Below, piece after piece: positions 1 through 9,417 of a DNA stretch of 64,000 nt (position 1 is its first letter; the number at the start of each line of letters is the position of its first letter). A program made the translations under genes and the position numbers. This DNA comes from Ornithinibacillus halophilus. GTDB taxonomy: Bacteria; Bacillota; Bacilli; Bacillales; Amphibacillaceae. The stretch covers positions 5,082-69,081 of the forward strand of contig NZ_FQVW01000004.1 in NCBI RefSeq assembly GCF_900129485.1, in the 5' to 3' direction. The notes under the pieces were generated by a model. That model worked only from the letters and a program-made list of their open reading frames with translations. It had not been told where the DNA came from and did not search any database.

Positions 1-182
1 GAGCAAGTCGGCCTCTGGGTGGAGCGAGTTCATCTCCTTGGCGAGCGAGTTGGCCTCAGGGAGGAGCGACTTTTACACCTTGGCGAGCAAGTTTATCTCA
101 TTGTGGAGCAAGTTCACACCCTTGGCGAGCGAGTTTAACCTCAGTGGGAGCAAGTTTTACTCCTTCTCGAGCGAGTTGTGGA
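1..182 (+). repeat. Degenerate GAGCGAG tandem array (array 1, cut by window edge)
   Basis: About eight degenerate copies of a 21-22 bp unit built round GGAGCGAGTT or GGCGAGCAAGTT, all in plus orientation. Inter-core text varies (TCACACCCTTGG, TTTACTCCTTC and similar). The open frame through it exists because 21 is a multiple of three and the unit lacks stops; there is no ribosome binding site, so I do not call a gene. It lies just beyond the stop codon of the minus-strand NERD gene and belongs to the same family as the arrays near 1.4, 4.3 and 34.4 kb. Confidence 0.8.
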
Positions 183-243
183 AGTCCATCTCCTCTACCA
201 ACTTCAAACCCGGTGGAGAACGGCTACTATCATTGCGCTTCAT

Positions 244-1194
244 TCACTTCGCCCTCCACACTCGTTTTTCAGGTACATATTCCAATCTAGCATCAGCTAA
301 CAATCTCTTCACCTGATGGCGGCAGTTGACTTGGAGAAAGTATCTTGCTTCAGAATTTGTAATCGTTGGTTTGAACAATAGAAAATAATCAGCTAATGCT
401 TTCCAATGGGCGTGCTTAGAGGTCTTTTGACACTTTGGACAAGTCCATTTCCAACCAATCCATTTCATTCTCAGATGGCCACAATTCGGGCAATGAACTC
501 CGGGATATAAATGCTCTGGTTTCACACCATATTGCGAAACGATATCAATATCAAATTCCGTACATTCATTTAAAATAGTCTTTCCTATTGTTTGTGGTTG
601 AATTCTAGGACTATTATTCTGCTTAAATTTTTCGTCCATTTTCATAATTTCATGCGGAAGATACTCGGCATGTACGACGGTTCTTGCGATTGATGCACGG
701 TCACCGATCACATCAATTATGGTGGTGGGGTCTGCAATGCCAACGAGGGGAATGATTGGAATGTCGTGGAAATTTCTTTCATGAAGCCAGCTTTGGAGAT
801 ATAGCTTATGGGACTCAGATTGAGTGATCGGATATCGATAACCCTCCTCAATTTTTCCATCACTTCGAATAAGTTGTTTGAGAATGGTATCAAAAGTAAT
901 TTTGCCATTGTAATTTTTTGATTCAACTAGATATATCGCATATTGGGAATGAATTGCATTATCAATCTGAAATTTATGTCTTTGAAATTCCAGACAGACA
1001 TCCTGGAGAATGACAAATTTTTGAGGTAAAAGTTTTAAGTAATAATCTACCTTCTTCTCTCCAATATACCCCTTTTTCCTACTGGCCAGATCTTTCTCCA
1101 TTTCTTGAAGCTGTGGAAACTTGGGATGAAGTCTTGGCAAAATTACTTCAAGTTTCTTCAAAGGCAAGGGATACCCTAGAGGTTTCATATACAT
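244..1194 (-). CDS. NERD-domain nuclease-like protein with C-terminal zinc ribbon
   Basis: A predicted 316-residue protein of the NERD (nuclease-related domain) family, thought to be DNA-processing enzymes of restriction-endonuclease-like fold; substrate unknown. The N-terminal half has the NERD hallmarks: a GYIGEKKVDYYL helix, then QIDNAIH and the YLVESKNYNG strand, matching the D...E-x-K catalytic pattern. The C-terminal part holds two CxxC pairs (CPNCGH and CPKCQK), a probable zinc ribbon, followed by a basic tail. The longer frame opens at 1221, but the start at 1194 follows an AGAAGGGGG ribosome binding site at 6-nt spacing, so I prefer it. Single gene, flanked on both sides by 21-bp repeat arrays. 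Family assignment is firm; biological role is not known. Confidence 0.85.
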   Translation of the reverse strand: MYMKPLGYPLPLKKLEVILPRLHPKFPQLQEMEKDLASRKKGYIGEKKVDYYLKLLPQKFVILQDVCLEFQRHKFQIDNAIHSQYAIYLVESKNYNGKITFDTILKQLIRSDGKIEEGYRYPITQSESHKLYLQSWLHERNFHDIPIIPLVGIADPTTIIDVIGDRASIARTVVHAEYLPHEIMKMDEKFKQNNSPRIQPQTIGKTILNECTEFDIDIVSQYGVKPEHLYPGVHCPNCGHLRMKWIGWKWTCPKCQKTSKHAHWKALADYFLLFKPTITNSEARYFLQVNCRHQVKRLLADARLEYVPEKRVWRAK

Positions 1195-1385
1195 ATAATT
1201 CCCCCTTCTATTAGAGAACATTTTTTATTTGAAATTATCTTACATGTTTTTTGTACGTCTGTCACATTGGTAAAATTTAAAAATAAAGACCCAGAACGGC
1301 CTTAAAATTCAATTATGCTTAGGAGGAAATTGTATAATTGATGTAGAAAGTATCTTTAAAATACAAAATTAATGATTTTTAATTA

Positions 1386-1858
1386 GGAGCGAGATATTTG
1401 TTTTTGTGAGCGATTAGGTGGTGGGTAGGATCAATATTGAACATGTGAGGAGTGAGTTAACCTTGACGCGGAGCGAACTCACACCGGGGACGAGCGAGTT
1501 TACCTCGAGGCGGAGCGATTCACACCCTGGGGCGAGCGAGTTCACCTCGATGCGGAGCGATTCCTACCCGGAGGCGAGCATATTCACCTTGATGCGGAGC
1601 AATTCCTACCCTGGGGAGAGCGAGTTTACCTTGATGCGGAGCGACTCCTACCCAGGAGCGAGCGAGTTTACCTTGATGCGGAGCGACTCCTACCCAGGAG
1701 CGAGCGAGTTCACCCTGATGCGGAGCGATTCACAACCTGAGGCGAGCACATTGACCTCGATGCGGAGCGACTCCTACCCAGGAGCGAGCGAGTTTACATC
1801 GAGGTGGAGCGACTCCTACCCAGGGGCGAGCACTTTCCACTCTTCTACGAGCGAAAAC
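1386..1858 (+). repeat. GAGCGAG tandem array (array 2)
   Basis: Tandem repeats with a 42-bp higher-order period made of two 21-bp halves, for example GGAGCGACTCCTACCCAGG followed by AGCGAGCGAGTTTACC. The central copies (about 1630-1840) are nearly identical and the edges degenerate. It can be translated as a 14-residue repeat, but there is no ribosome binding site and the same DNA family appears elsewhere in other frames, so it is treated as non-coding. It fills the gap between the 5' end of the NERD gene and the ribosome binding site of glycerate kinase. Confidence 0.85.
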
Positions 1859-1901
1859 CACTTCCCCTCCCCAACTACAATAAACTTTTAGGAGGTACAT
1901 A

Positions 1902-3044
1902 ATGAACATTGTCCTTGCACCAGATTCATTTAAAGGAAGTTTAACTTCTACACAAGCGACATCGATTATGCAGCGTGCGATTGAATCATTGAATCAAAAC
2001 CACAATATTATTCAAAAACCAATGGCAGACGGTGGTGAGGGCACGGTTGATGCGCTCCTTGCTGCCTCAAATGGCACTAAAATTCCCATAGAATGCACTG
2101 GGCCGCTCGGTGATAAAATCACAACATACTATGCCATTATCGACAACAACACTGCTGTGATGGAAGTAGCAAATATTGCCGGACTCACACAAGTACCAGC
2201 ACACAAGCGCAATCCCGACAATACCACAACTTATGGGCTTGGAGAAGTAATGAAGAATGCTCTTGACCGTGGCTGCAATTCTTTTATCATCGGTCTCGGT
2301 GGGAGTGCAACCAATGATGCTGGGCTTGGAATGCTAACAGCCCTTGGCATGGAAGCGTACGATCAACACGGAAATCAAGTTGGGATTTATGGGCAAGATT
2401 TGAAAGATATTAAATATATTAATTTTAATAATTTAGACCCACGGTTAAAAACTACAACTATTAAAGTTGCATGTGATGTGGAAAATCCTCTAACGGGTGA
2501 AAATGGTGCAAGTGCAGTGTACGGACCACAAAAAGGAGCCACTCCTGAGCAAGTCGCCACCTATAATCAGGCAATGACATCCTTCTCTCATCTCATTGAA
2601 GGTACCGATAACAAACTTAGCTCCACACCCGGTGCCGGCGCAGCAGGTGGACTTGGTTTTGCATTTCTCACTCTGAATGCAGAACTTTTATCCGGAGCAA
2701 AGCTTGTTGGTGAGGCATCTAATGTGGAAGCAGCCATCCAACAGGCAGACCTTGTCATCACCGGGGAAGGACAAAGTGATAAGCAAACCTTGCAAGGAAA
2801 AGCACCAGGTTATATTGCTGATTTAGCAAGCAAGAACCAAGTTCCGGCAATCCTTATCTCTGGTGGGCTAGCGGGAAATCTTGATGCCCTCTTAGGAAAA
2901 TTCAGTGGTTGCTTCTCCATCATTAATAAACCATTGACCCTTGAAGAATCCATGGAACAAGCAGAAGAATTACTATTTCAGCAGACGAAAAACGTCGTTA
3001 ACCTCATGCAAAAGAGGCTAAGAATTGGTAGAATGCTGAAATAG
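1902..3044 (+). CDS. glxK: Glycerate kinase (GlxK/GarK family)
   Basis: Cytoplasmic enzyme that phosphorylates D-glycerate with ATP, feeding glyoxylate or sugar-acid breakdown into glycolysis. The 380-residue length is normal for the family. Diagnostic stretches are all present: LAPDSFKGSLTS at the N-terminus, PMADGGEGT near residue 45, the glycine-rich LGGSATNDAGLG near 133, PGAGAAGGLGFA near 245 and DLVITGEGQSD near 285. The start has an AGGAGG box 7 nt upstream. It stands alone, between a repeat array and a terminator; no sugar-acid transporter or dehydrogenase lies beside it, so the source of glycerate is unclear. Confidence 0.95.
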   Translation: MNIVLAPDSFKGSLTSTQATSIMQRAIESLNQNHNIIQKPMADGGEGTVDALLAASNGTKIPIECTGPLGDKITTYYAIIDNNTAVMEVANIAGLTQVPAHKRNPDNTTTYGLGEVMKNALDRGCNSFIIGLGGSATNDAGLGMLTALGMEAYDQHGNQVGIYGQDLKDIKYINFNNLDPRLKTTTIKVACDVENPLTGENGASAVYGPQKGATPEQVATYNQAMTSFSHLIEGTDNKLSSTPGAGAAGGLGFAFLTLNAELLSGAKLVGEASNVEAAIQQADLVITGEGQSDKQTLQGKAPGYIADLASKNQVPAILISGGLAGNLDALLGKFSGCFSIINKPLTLEESMEQAEELLFQQTKNVVNLMQKRLRIGRMLK

Positions 3045-3110
3045 GTTTCTCAGACCACCTGTCCACTAGGAAGCTGAACTTTTATTAAAAAATAGTATTA
3101 TAAAACAATT

Positions 3111-3166
3111 AAAAACCCCGTTAGAAGCATCTAATAAAGAGGCAACTAACGGGGCCAGTTTTATTG
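3111..3166 (+). terminator. Rho-independent terminator after glycerate kinase
   Basis: CCCCGTTAG (3116-3124) pairs with CTAACGGGG (3146-3154), followed by CCAGTTTTATT. An A-run precedes the stem, so it may also act on the minus strand for the coiled-coil gene. Confidence 0.75.
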
Positions 3167-3236
3167 GAATTATTTTTATTGAGAAGAAATCTGTAGGAAC
3201 ACGAGGATGGTTGATACCTAATATACCTAATATTGA

Positions 3237-3548
3237 TTAATATCCTTGTAGCTTTTTAATTCGACCGATTTCTAGTTCATTATTGTTGGCTTTATCCCAA
3301 AATATTTTCATATCTGTTTTTATTTCGTTTATTTGTTCTTTAAATTCTTCGTGTTGAGCATTGTTTTCCTGTCTCATGGCACATTGTTCTTCTTTAATAG
3401 AATTAATTTCTTCTCGCATTAATCTTTGTTCTTCTCTAAACGATGTCATTTCTTCTCTCATTGAATTCTGTTCTTCCAGGATTTTACCAACGATTCGCGT
3501 TAAATTAGAAATGGCATCTTCCATGCGATCTAACTGTTCTTTACTCAT
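3237..3548 (-). CDS. Small hydrophilic coiled-coil protein
   Basis: Predicted 103-residue protein with no signal peptide or membrane segment. Residues ~10-90 are a continuous heptad-like helix rich in E, Q and R, with repeated 7-11 residue units resembling REEQxxMREE (FREEQRLMREE, IKEEQCAMRQE). Such short coiled-coil proteins are common in Bacillus and usually unnamed; I do not recognise a function. The start at 3548 follows a clear AAGGAGGTGAAAAG box; an upstream start at 3629 lacks one. It is divergent from the universal stress protein gene. Confidence 0.7.
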   Translation of the reverse strand: MSKEQLDRMEDAISNLTRIVGKILEEQNSMREEMTSFREEQRLMREEINSIKEEQCAMRQENNAQHEEFKEQINEIKTDMKIFWDKANNNELEIGRIKKLQGY

Positions 3549-3763
3549 CTTTTCACCTCCTTCCTTTCTAGTATACTGGATTAATTTTGACATTTCCATA
3601 CAAAAAATGTCGTGTTTTGAAGTGAACAAGGGACCTATATCACGTCACACTCCCGTCACAGAACGTTTACTTAAGGTTCAATCTTTTCAGGAAAATTACG
3701 TAGTATAATAGAAGTAGGAAGGATAGTACCTTTCTACTTTATCTATTAAGGGAGTGCTGCACT

Positions 3764-4192
3764 ATGAGAAAAATTCTAGTAGCATACGATGGCTCAGATT
3801 TAAGCAAAAAAGCCCTTAATAAAGCAAAAGCTCAAATTAAGTTTGAGCCTGATACCGAGTTGCACGTCGTCACCATTGTTCCAAATACTGGCCCAACTAC
3901 GAACGCAGCAATCGCGCACAGTATTCAAATGGAATTAGCAGAAGATTTTAAAGAAGAATTAAAAGCAATTAGAGAGAATTCGGAGGACAGCATGAATATC
4001 CGCACCTCAGTCATCATTGACAATTACCATTGGAATGCAGGGATGAAATTATGCCAATATGCCGAAGAACACAACATTGATGAGATCATAGTCGGTAGCC
4101 GTGGGTTAGGTGGAATGAAAAAATTCTTCCTAGGAAGCGTCAGCAACCACATTCTACATCATGCCGACTGCGAAATTTTAATTGTGAAATAA
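3764..4192 (+). CDS. Universal stress protein (UspA family)
   Basis: Cytoplasmic 142-residue single-domain UspA protein. It begins with the typical ILVAYDGSD strand and ends with the ATP-binding loop GSRGLGGMKKFFLGSVS (G-2x-G-9x-G-S pattern), so it is probably of the nucleotide-binding class. The start follows AAGGGAGTG. A TATAAT box lies at 3704-3709, about 55 nt upstream, but no convincing -35 hexamer was found. Single-gene transcript ending at a strong terminator. Family firm; the stress it answers to is not shown. Confidence 0.93.
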   Translation: MRKILVAYDGSDLSKKALNKAKAQIKFEPDTELHVVTIVPNTGPTTNAAIAHSIQMELAEDFKEELKAIRENSEDSMNIRTSVIIDNYHWNAGMKLCQYAEEHNIDEIIVGSRGLGGMKKFFLGSVSNHILHHADCEILIVK

Positions 4193-4212
4193 GAGAATAG
4201 TCTCTTTTAAAA

Positions 4213-4250
4213 GGCAAGCCTATATGTGGCTTGCCTCATTTTTTGTTTTT
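4213..4250 (+). terminator. Rho-independent terminator after usp gene
   Basis: GGCAAGCC (4213-4220) pairs perfectly with GGCTTGCC (4228-4235), loop TATATGT, followed by a long T-rich tract. Confidence 0.9.
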
Positions 4251-4295
4251 TTAAGTGTGGTATTTTTTGTTTGGATGAGCAAACTTTGAATTTTA

Positions 4296-4530
4296 TGGAG
4301 CGAGTCTCTTTATGTGGGGAGCGAATCAACCCTTGTGGCGAGCGAATTCCACATCATGGGGAGCAAGTTCTAACCCGTGGCGAGCGAATTCTACACCAGA
4401 GGGAGCGAATCAACCCCTGTGGCGATACACACCATGAGGAGCGAGTTCTATCCCGCACCGAGCAAATTCCACCTCATGAGGAGCGAATTCACACCCTCGG
4501 GGAGCGAGTCCTACCCATGAGGAGCGAGCC
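4296..4530 (+). repeat. GAGCGAG tandem array (array 3, degenerate)
   Basis: About ten degenerate 21-22 bp units centred on GGAGCGAATTC, GGCGAGCGAATTC or GGAGCAAGTTC with spacers such as TACACCATGAG. All copies are in plus orientation. It follows the usp terminator. The open frame through it has no ribosome binding site and runs into unrelated sequence, so no gene is called. Confidence 0.8.
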
Positions 4531-4832
4531 CTACAACGCTAAGAACATATTCCACACCATTAGCGCACCCCCACCCCACTATACTTCCCCTACCTCATCC
4601 TCTCCGGCAATGCATGGATGGATTCTATTAATGTGTTCAGTTTCCCTTCAATGCGATGCAATAAATAAAACGTCACCGCTATTGGAAATCCTACCTCTGT
4701 TAAGAATGGGATCCATGTCTCCATCGTCCATTCCCCCCCTTCATTTAAAATTATCAACCTTAGAGAAAAAACTCCCCCAATTACACGATGCTAGACATCT
4801 CAGTTCTTTCCTACTACCATCTAACGAAAACA
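4531..4832. other. Intergenic stretch without recognisable content
   Basis: About 300 bp between array 3 and the terminator of the DUF2922 gene. It is C-rich on the plus strand near 4560-4600 and AT-rich later. I see no gene with a ribosome binding site, no RNA gene and no repeat. Confidence 0.5.
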
Positions 4833-4851
4833 GGCCAGCATCACGCTGGCC
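4833..4851 (-). terminator. Hairpin downstream of DUF2922 gene
   Basis: GGCCAGC (4833-4839) pairs with GCTGGCC (4845-4851). On the minus strand the stem is followed by TGTTTTCGTT, a weak T tract. It lies about 30 nt past the DUF2922 stop. Confidence 0.6.
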
Positions 4852-4879
4852 CATCCTCTACTCCTTACCTTTCCATATA

Positions 4880-5101
4880 TTATTCCAATCCTAAATCAAC
4901 ATCTTCCACAGTACGCTCAACAATGCGCGCGCTTTTCTTAGCTACCAAATTCCCACCGCCAGTGTTAAAGGCGTTTTGAGCAATAATTTCATCCATAGCT
5001 GCGTGTACTTTTGATGGGTCTACTGGCTCTTCAGGACTGTCGATGCTGTACGTTACTATTTTTCCAAGCTCATTGACAAACTTTAATTCAAGTTTCTTCA
5101 T
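4880..5101 (-). CDS. DUF2922 family protein
   Basis: Small 73-residue protein matching the DUF2922 pattern of Bacillales: an N-terminal beta strand KKLELKFVNELGK, a central DPSKVHAAMDEII helix and a glycine turn before a charged tail. No signal peptide or membrane segment. Function unknown in the family. Good ribosome binding site (AAAGGAGGGAAATAC before ATG). It follows the DUF1659 gene by about 50 nt and the two almost certainly form one transcript, an arrangement common in this group. Confidence 0.8.
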   Translation of the reverse strand: MKKLELKFVNELGKIVTYSIDSPEEPVDPSKVHAAMDEIIAQNAFNTGGGNLVAKKSARIVERTVEDVDLGLE

Positions 5102-5150
5102 GTATTTCCCTCCTTTCCATTAAAATTTTTTTCAAACCATCCTCTCCTAC

Positions 5151-5375
5151 CTACGCTTCTCGAATATCTAAGTTGTCTCTACGCTCAATGTTATAAAGTG
5201 GGATATCCGTCAAACTAGCAAATGCCGTCGCAACTGCATAAAGCTGGTCTGCTGTTGCATCTGTTTTCACTTTGCTGAAACTTTTTGTTTTATAAATTGG
5301 CTCACCAGTATTGATGTCGTTCCCAACGTTAAACACAAGGCGTAATGTGGAATTTTTTAAATCAGCTACTGCCAT
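5151..5375 (-). CDS. DUF1659 family protein
   Basis: Small 74-residue protein of the DUF1659 family, with the conserved KTKSFSKVKTDATADQL segment and a C-terminal IERRDNLDI end. No localisation signal. Function unknown. The start is taken at 5375 because AAAGGAGGTGTTACAC lies directly before that ATG; a start three codons earlier would sit inside the ribosome binding site. First gene of a two-gene unit with the DUF2922 gene. Confidence 0.8.
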   Translation of the reverse strand: MAVADLKNSTLRLVFNVGNDINTGEPIYKTKSFSKVKTDATADQLYAVATAFASLTDIPLYNIERRDNLDIREA

Positions 5376-5553
5376 GTGTAACACCTCCTTTCACCTATAC
5401 ATTCGAAAAAAGTTTGCAAAAAGGGGTGTCTTTTGAGAAAAAAATTAAAAAAGATTCATTTTTTCTTAATTTCCACATACAACTGACAGTACATATTCAA
5501 TTCTTTAGAGTGACCACTGTGACTACGAAACTTAAAACAGCTTTAATTCAGCA

Positions 5554-5588
5554 CAAAAAAATCAGTGAAGGCAATTCCCCCACTGATT
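5554..5588 (-). terminator. Terminator of UDP-glucose dehydrogenase gene
   Basis: On the minus strand AATCAGTG (5588-5581) pairs with CACTGATT (5567-5560), extended by GG/CC pairs inside, then a run of six T. It lies 25 nt after the stop codon. Confidence 0.85.
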
Positions 5589-5613
5589 AATGTTTTCCTA
5601 CATTATTCAACTT

Positions 5614-6780
5614 TTAGTCCCTACTAAATAAATCCCTTGTGTACACCTTATCTTTCACGTCTTTAATTTCATCTGAAAGGCGATTAGCTACGATCACATC
5701 ACTAATTTTCTTGAATTCATCGAAATCCTTAATAACTCTAGAATTATAAAATTCATCCTCTTCTAAAACAGGCTCATAAATCACGACTTCGATTCCTTTT
5801 GCTTTTATACGTTTCATTACACCTTGGATCGATGATTGTCTAAAGTTATCTGAATCGGTTTTCATCGTTAGACGATAAATTCCAACGATTTTCGGATTGC
5901 GTTGTAAGATCATTTCGGCAACATGATCTTTTCTTGTTCGATTGGCATCGACGATCGCACCAATGATATTGTTTGGAACATCCTCATAATTTGCTAGCAA
6001 CTGTTTTGTATCTTTAGGCAAGCAATAGCCACCATAACCAAACGATGGGTTATTATAATGCGTTCCAATTCGTGGGTCTAAGCCGACACCTTCAATGATT
6101 TGTTGGGTATTTAGGCCTCTTACCTCTGCATACGTATCCAATTCATTAAAGAACGCGACACGTAATGCTAAATACGTATTCGCAAACAGTTTAATTGCTT
6201 CTGCTTCTGTGGAATCTGTATATAGCACAGGGATATCTTCTTTTATTGCACCTTCGACTAACAAATCTGCAAACTTCTTCGCACGGTCTGACTGTTCCCC
6301 GACTATAATACGTGAAGGGTGTAAATTATCATAAAGTGCTTTACCTTCTCTTAGAAATTCAGGAGAAAAGATGATATTATTTGTGTTATACTTTTCCCTT
6401 ACTTCTTTCGTATATCCTACTGGTACGGTTGATTTTATTATCATCACTGCATCAGGATTAATCTCCAATACTGTCTCAATGACATCTTCTACCGTACTTG
6501 TATCAAAATAGTTCTTATCTGGGTCATAATTCGTTGGTGTCGAAATTATTACAAATTGTGCATTTTTATAGGCTTCTTCTTTATTTATAGTTGCAGTTAG
6601 ATTTAAGTCTTTTGTTGCTAAGAAATTCTCGATTTCTTCGTCAACAATTGGAGACTTTTTATTATTGATCATATCCACTTTTTCTTGAATAATATCTAAT
6701 GCGATCACTTCATTGTATTGTGCTAGTAATACAGCATTTGATAGGCCAACATAGCCTGTTCCAGCTACCGTAATTTTCAT
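5614..6780 (-). CDS. ugd: UDP-glucose 6-dehydrogenase (HasB-like)
   Basis: Cytoplasmic NAD-dependent enzyme oxidising UDP-glucose to UDP-glucuronate, precursor of acidic wall or capsule polymers. The 388-residue protein has the Rossmann motif [10 protein letters not shown] at the start, STPTNYDP around residue 95, [11 protein letters not shown] around 140 and the catalytic-cysteine loop [10 protein letters not shown] near 255. The order and short length fit the streptococcal HasB/Cap3A branch, not the TviB branch encoded at 36 kb. Start at 6780 has GGAGGTTACATA before ATG; the frame extends 14 codons further up without one. Divergent from an LCP gene across ~156 bp. The substrate would come from GtaB (34,968-35,858). 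Confidence 0.9.
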   Translation of the reverse strand: MKITVAGTGYVGLSNAVLLAQYNEVIALDIIQEKVDMINNKKSPIVDEEIENFLATKDLNLTATINKEEAYKNAQFVIISTPTNYDPDKNYFDTSTVEDVIETVLEINPDAVMIIKSTVPVGYTKEVREKYNTNNIIFSPEFLREGKALYDNLHPSRIIVGEQSDRAKKFADLLVEGAIKEDIPVLYTDSTEAEAIKLFANTYLALRVAFFNELDTYAEVRGLNTQQIIEGVGLDPRIGTHYNNPSFGYGGYCLPKDTKQLLANYEDVPNNIIGAIVDANRTRKDHVAEMILQRNPKIVGIYRLTMKTDSDNFRQSSIQGVMKRIKAKGIEVVIYEPVLEEDEFYNSRVIKDFDEFKKISDVIVANRLSDEIKDVKDKVYTRDLFSRD

Positions 6781-6936
6781 TATGTAACCTCCAAGTAATT
6801 CTACGATTCTCTTTGTTTCCATTATATCCTACAACTTTTGTATTTAAAAATAAAGATAAAGCATCTTCTTTAACGTATACACGACTACTATTTAGTCAAC
6901 TACTTATGAGGTAGATACTATAAAGGGAGAAACTTT

Positions 6937-7926
6937 ATGTCTAGAAAAAAGCTTACAAATAAAAAGAAATTATTAATAAATGGAAGTATTTTCATTGCTA
7001 TCCTTCTATTAATTGGTGGAATTTATGTATCAAATTTATATACGAAAACAAAAAATATAGTAAATGAATCTCACGAGAAGTTAGAACGTGATGAAGATAA
7101 ATCTAATCTAAGAGCTGAAAAAGTCGATCCACTTCAAGATAACGTATCAGTTTTATTTTTAGGTGTTGATACGAGTGAACATCGTAATTATGGGGAAAAA
7201 AGTCGTACAGATGCCATTATCCTAGCTACTTTTAATAAACAAAAAAGTTCAGTTAAACTACTAAGCATCCCACGAGATACCTTAGTTTATGTGCCAGAGG
7301 TTGGCTACAACACCAAAATTAATCACGCTCACTTCCACGGGGGGCCTGATGCTACCGTTGAAACTGTAGAGGAATTTTTAAATGTACCTGTCGATTATTT
7401 TGTCCGAATGAATTTTGAAGCATTTGTTCAAGTGGTTGATGCTTTAGGTGGCATCATGTTCGATGTCCCGTATGAGATTGTTGAATCGAATTCACAAGAC
7501 CAGAAAAACACCATTCATTTATTGCCTGGCTATCAAGAATTAGATGGTGAAGAAGCTCTTGCTTTAGCTCGAACAAGGAAATACGACTCCGATGTGGACC
7601 GTGGAAAGCGACAGCAAGAAATAATTAAGGCTATTGCAGGCAAGGCCACATCAATGGGTTCTGTATTTAAGCTAGGCAATGTTATTGAAGCCATTGGTGA
7701 CAACATGAAGACCAATTTATCCTTTGATGATATGAAAAGTTTCCTTTCTTATGGGCTAGCTGAAGATATTTCATTAGAAACAATCCAATTAGAAGGTAAG
7801 GGAGGATATATTCAAGGGGGATGGTATTATATCATTGACGAAGAAAGCCAGCTACAAGTACAAAAGGAATTGCGTACACACCTTAACCTCTCACCAACTG
7901 CTAATCCACAATTAACTATTAATTAA
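6937..7926 (+). CDS. LytR-CpsA-Psr (LCP) family glycopolymer ligase 1
   Basis: Membrane-anchored 329-residue LCP protein. The family transfers undecaprenyl-linked anionic glycopolymers to peptidoglycan outside the membrane. Residues 12-30 form one membrane segment after a lysine-rich cytoplasmic start. The LCP domain (about 65-270) shows the usual order: VLFLGVDTSEH, SRTDAIILA, LLSIPRDTLV, NHAHFHGGP, VDALGGI and the LARTRKYDSDVDRGKRQQ pyrophosphate-binding segment, with the key R and D residues present. Start follows AAAGGGAG. A terminator separates it from its paralogue downstream, so each LCP gene has its own end. Probable client is the polymer made at 12.8-34 kb (inference). Confidence 0.92.
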   Translation: MSRKKLTNKKKLLINGSIFIAILLLIGGIYVSNLYTKTKNIVNESHEKLERDEDKSNLRAEKVDPLQDNVSVLFLGVDTSEHRNYGEKSRTDAIILATFNKQKSSVKLLSIPRDTLVYVPEVGYNTKINHAHFHGGPDATVETVEEFLNVPVDYFVRMNFEAFVQVVDALGGIMFDVPYEIVESNSQDQKNTIHLLPGYQELDGEEALALARTRKYDSDVDRGKRQQEIIKAIAGKATSMGSVFKLGNVIEAIGDNMKTNLSFDDMKSFLSYGLAEDISLETIQLEGKGGYIQGGWYYIIDEESQLQVQKELRTHLNLSPTANPQLTIN

Positions 7927-7935
7927 TAAGATTCA

Positions 7936-7967
7936 CCGACATATAGCTGCATATATGTCGGCTTTTT
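7936..7967 (+). terminator. Terminator after LCP gene 1
   Basis: CCGACATATA (7936-7945) pairs with TATATGTCGG (7952-7961), then CTTTTTCTTTT. Confidence 0.92.
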
Positions 7968-8172
7968 CTTTTCAAGCCTTAATATCTAATCTTTTTTGCA
8001 AAAAACTTCACTAAATTTGAAACATATACAAGGATTTTATCGTCTTATATATTAGTACAAATTTAATACAGGATTATTATAATTGTTATTATATTTTAAT
8101 GTACTATTTCATAGTTTCATAGTAAAATTGTACTCGATGCATAAATTATTTGCTTAAAAGGGGAAAACAAGA

Positions 8173-9210
8173 ATGACCAGTTCTCGACTTGAAAAAAGGA
8201 AAGTCAAAAAGAAACGTAAATTAAGAAAAAGAATATATTTTATGTTAATACCACTCCTCATTGTAATCATTGGTGGATCTGGCATATTTATTTCGTTATG
8301 GAATAAGGCTGATGCAGTTGTTACAGGTTCCTATGAAAATGATGGAAGAGATAAATCGAACCTTAGACAAGAAAAAGTGAATCCAAAAGAAGACAATATT
8401 TCTATCCTCATAATAGGTGTTGATGAGAGTGAACACCGTGCCAACGAAGGTAGTTCTCGATCTGATGCCTTGATGTTGGCGACACTAAACAAAAAGGACA
8501 AAAGTGTGAAACTCGTTAGTATCCCACGTGATTCCTTAGTATACATTCCAGAGGTGGGCTATGAAGATAAAATCAACCATGCTCATGCTTTTGGTGGACC
8601 TAAAGCAAGTATTGAAGCAGTGGAGCATTTACTCGATGTCCCCGTTGATTATTATGTCAAATTGAATTTCCATGCGTTTGTTGATGTGGTAGATGCAATT
8701 GGTGGCATCACTGCTGATGTTCCTTATGAGTTTTGGGAATCTGACTCTAATGATAAGAAGAATTCTATTCACTTATTACCTGGTGAGCAACAATTAAATG
8801 GAGAAGAAGCATTAGCATTAGCACGAACCAGAAAACTGGATAATGATATTGAACGTGGAAAGAGACAGATGGAACTCATAAAAGCTGTAGCGAAAAAGAC
8901 TGCATCTGTAGGTTCAATATTTAAACTAGATGATGTAATGGAAGCAGTTGGAGACAACATGACAACTAGCTTATCATTCGATGATATGAAGAGTTTCTTA
9001 CCTTATGCCACTAATGGAAAACTAAACATCGAATCTATGACATTAGAAGGACAAAACTATCAACCAGCTGGAATTTATTACTGGAAATTAGATGAATTAG
9101 CATTAAATGAAACAAAAAAGACATTAAGAAATCACCTAGAACTTGAGAAAACTGATCGCCCTTCAGAAAGTGCTCATTCACAAGTAAACGTGCAACCTAA
9201 TTATGAATAA
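8173..9210 (+). CDS. LytR-CpsA-Psr (LCP) family glycopolymer ligase 2
   Basis: 345-residue paralogue of the preceding LCP protein, with the same plan: basic cytoplasmic tail (KKRKLRKR), one membrane segment (~25-45), then an LCP domain with ILIIGVDESEH, SRSDALMLA, LVSIPRDSLV, NHAHAFGGP and LARTRKLDNDIERGKRQ. The C-terminal tail after ~320 is hydrophilic and differs from copy 1. Start follows AAAAGGGGAAAACAAGA. The AT-rich 200 bp upstream, beyond the first terminator, probably hold its own promoter. Tandem duplication is likely; LCP paralogues in other Bacillales share or divide acceptor polymers. Confidence 0.92.
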   Translation: MTSSRLEKRKVKKKRKLRKRIYFMLIPLLIVIIGGSGIFISLWNKADAVVTGSYENDGRDKSNLRQEKVNPKEDNISILIIGVDESEHRANEGSSRSDALMLATLNKKDKSVKLVSIPRDSLVYIPEVGYEDKINHAHAFGGPKASIEAVEHLLDVPVDYYVKLNFHAFVDVVDAIGGITADVPYEFWESDSNDKKNSIHLLPGEQQLNGEEALALARTRKLDNDIERGKRQMELIKAVAKKTASVGSIFKLDDVMEAVGDNMTTSLSFDDMKSFLPYATNGKLNIESMTLEGQNYQPAGIYYWKLDELALNETKKTLRNHLELEKTDRPSESAHSQVNVQPNYE

Positions 9211-9257
9211 AGCTAAAAATAGGTTTAGAATAATTAAACTCTAGCTATGAAAATGTA

Positions 9258-9289
9258 GATCCGACAAATTCAATTTGTCGGATCTTTTT
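9258..9289 (+). terminator. Terminator after LCP gene 2
   Basis: GATCCGACAAATT (9258-9270) and AATTTGTCGGATC (9272-9284) form a near-perfect hairpin followed by TTTTT. Confidence 0.92.
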
Positions 9290-9417
9290 ATGGTTAAATA
9301 TTATTTTCCAATAAATCCCTTTCCCTCCTAGTTTTATTTTTATGTCAAATAACGTAAAGAGTTTGATATAATATATTGGTATAACTATCATAAAAACTTA
9401 ACACAGGAGGAAAGAAT

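Noticed and set aside
1418-1891. Possible 157-residue protein with 14-residue repeats
   Set aside because: Its sequence is just array 2 translated; no ribosome binding site, and the related arrays are read in different frames.
3361-3708. 115-residue plus-strand frame opposite the coiled-coil gene
   Set aside because: It is a reverse-strand shadow of the repetitive coiled-coil codons and has no ribosome binding site.
4226-4894. Possible 222-residue protein over array 3
   Set aside because: It starts inside the usp terminator, spans repeats and unrelated sequence, and overlaps the DUF2922 gene end.
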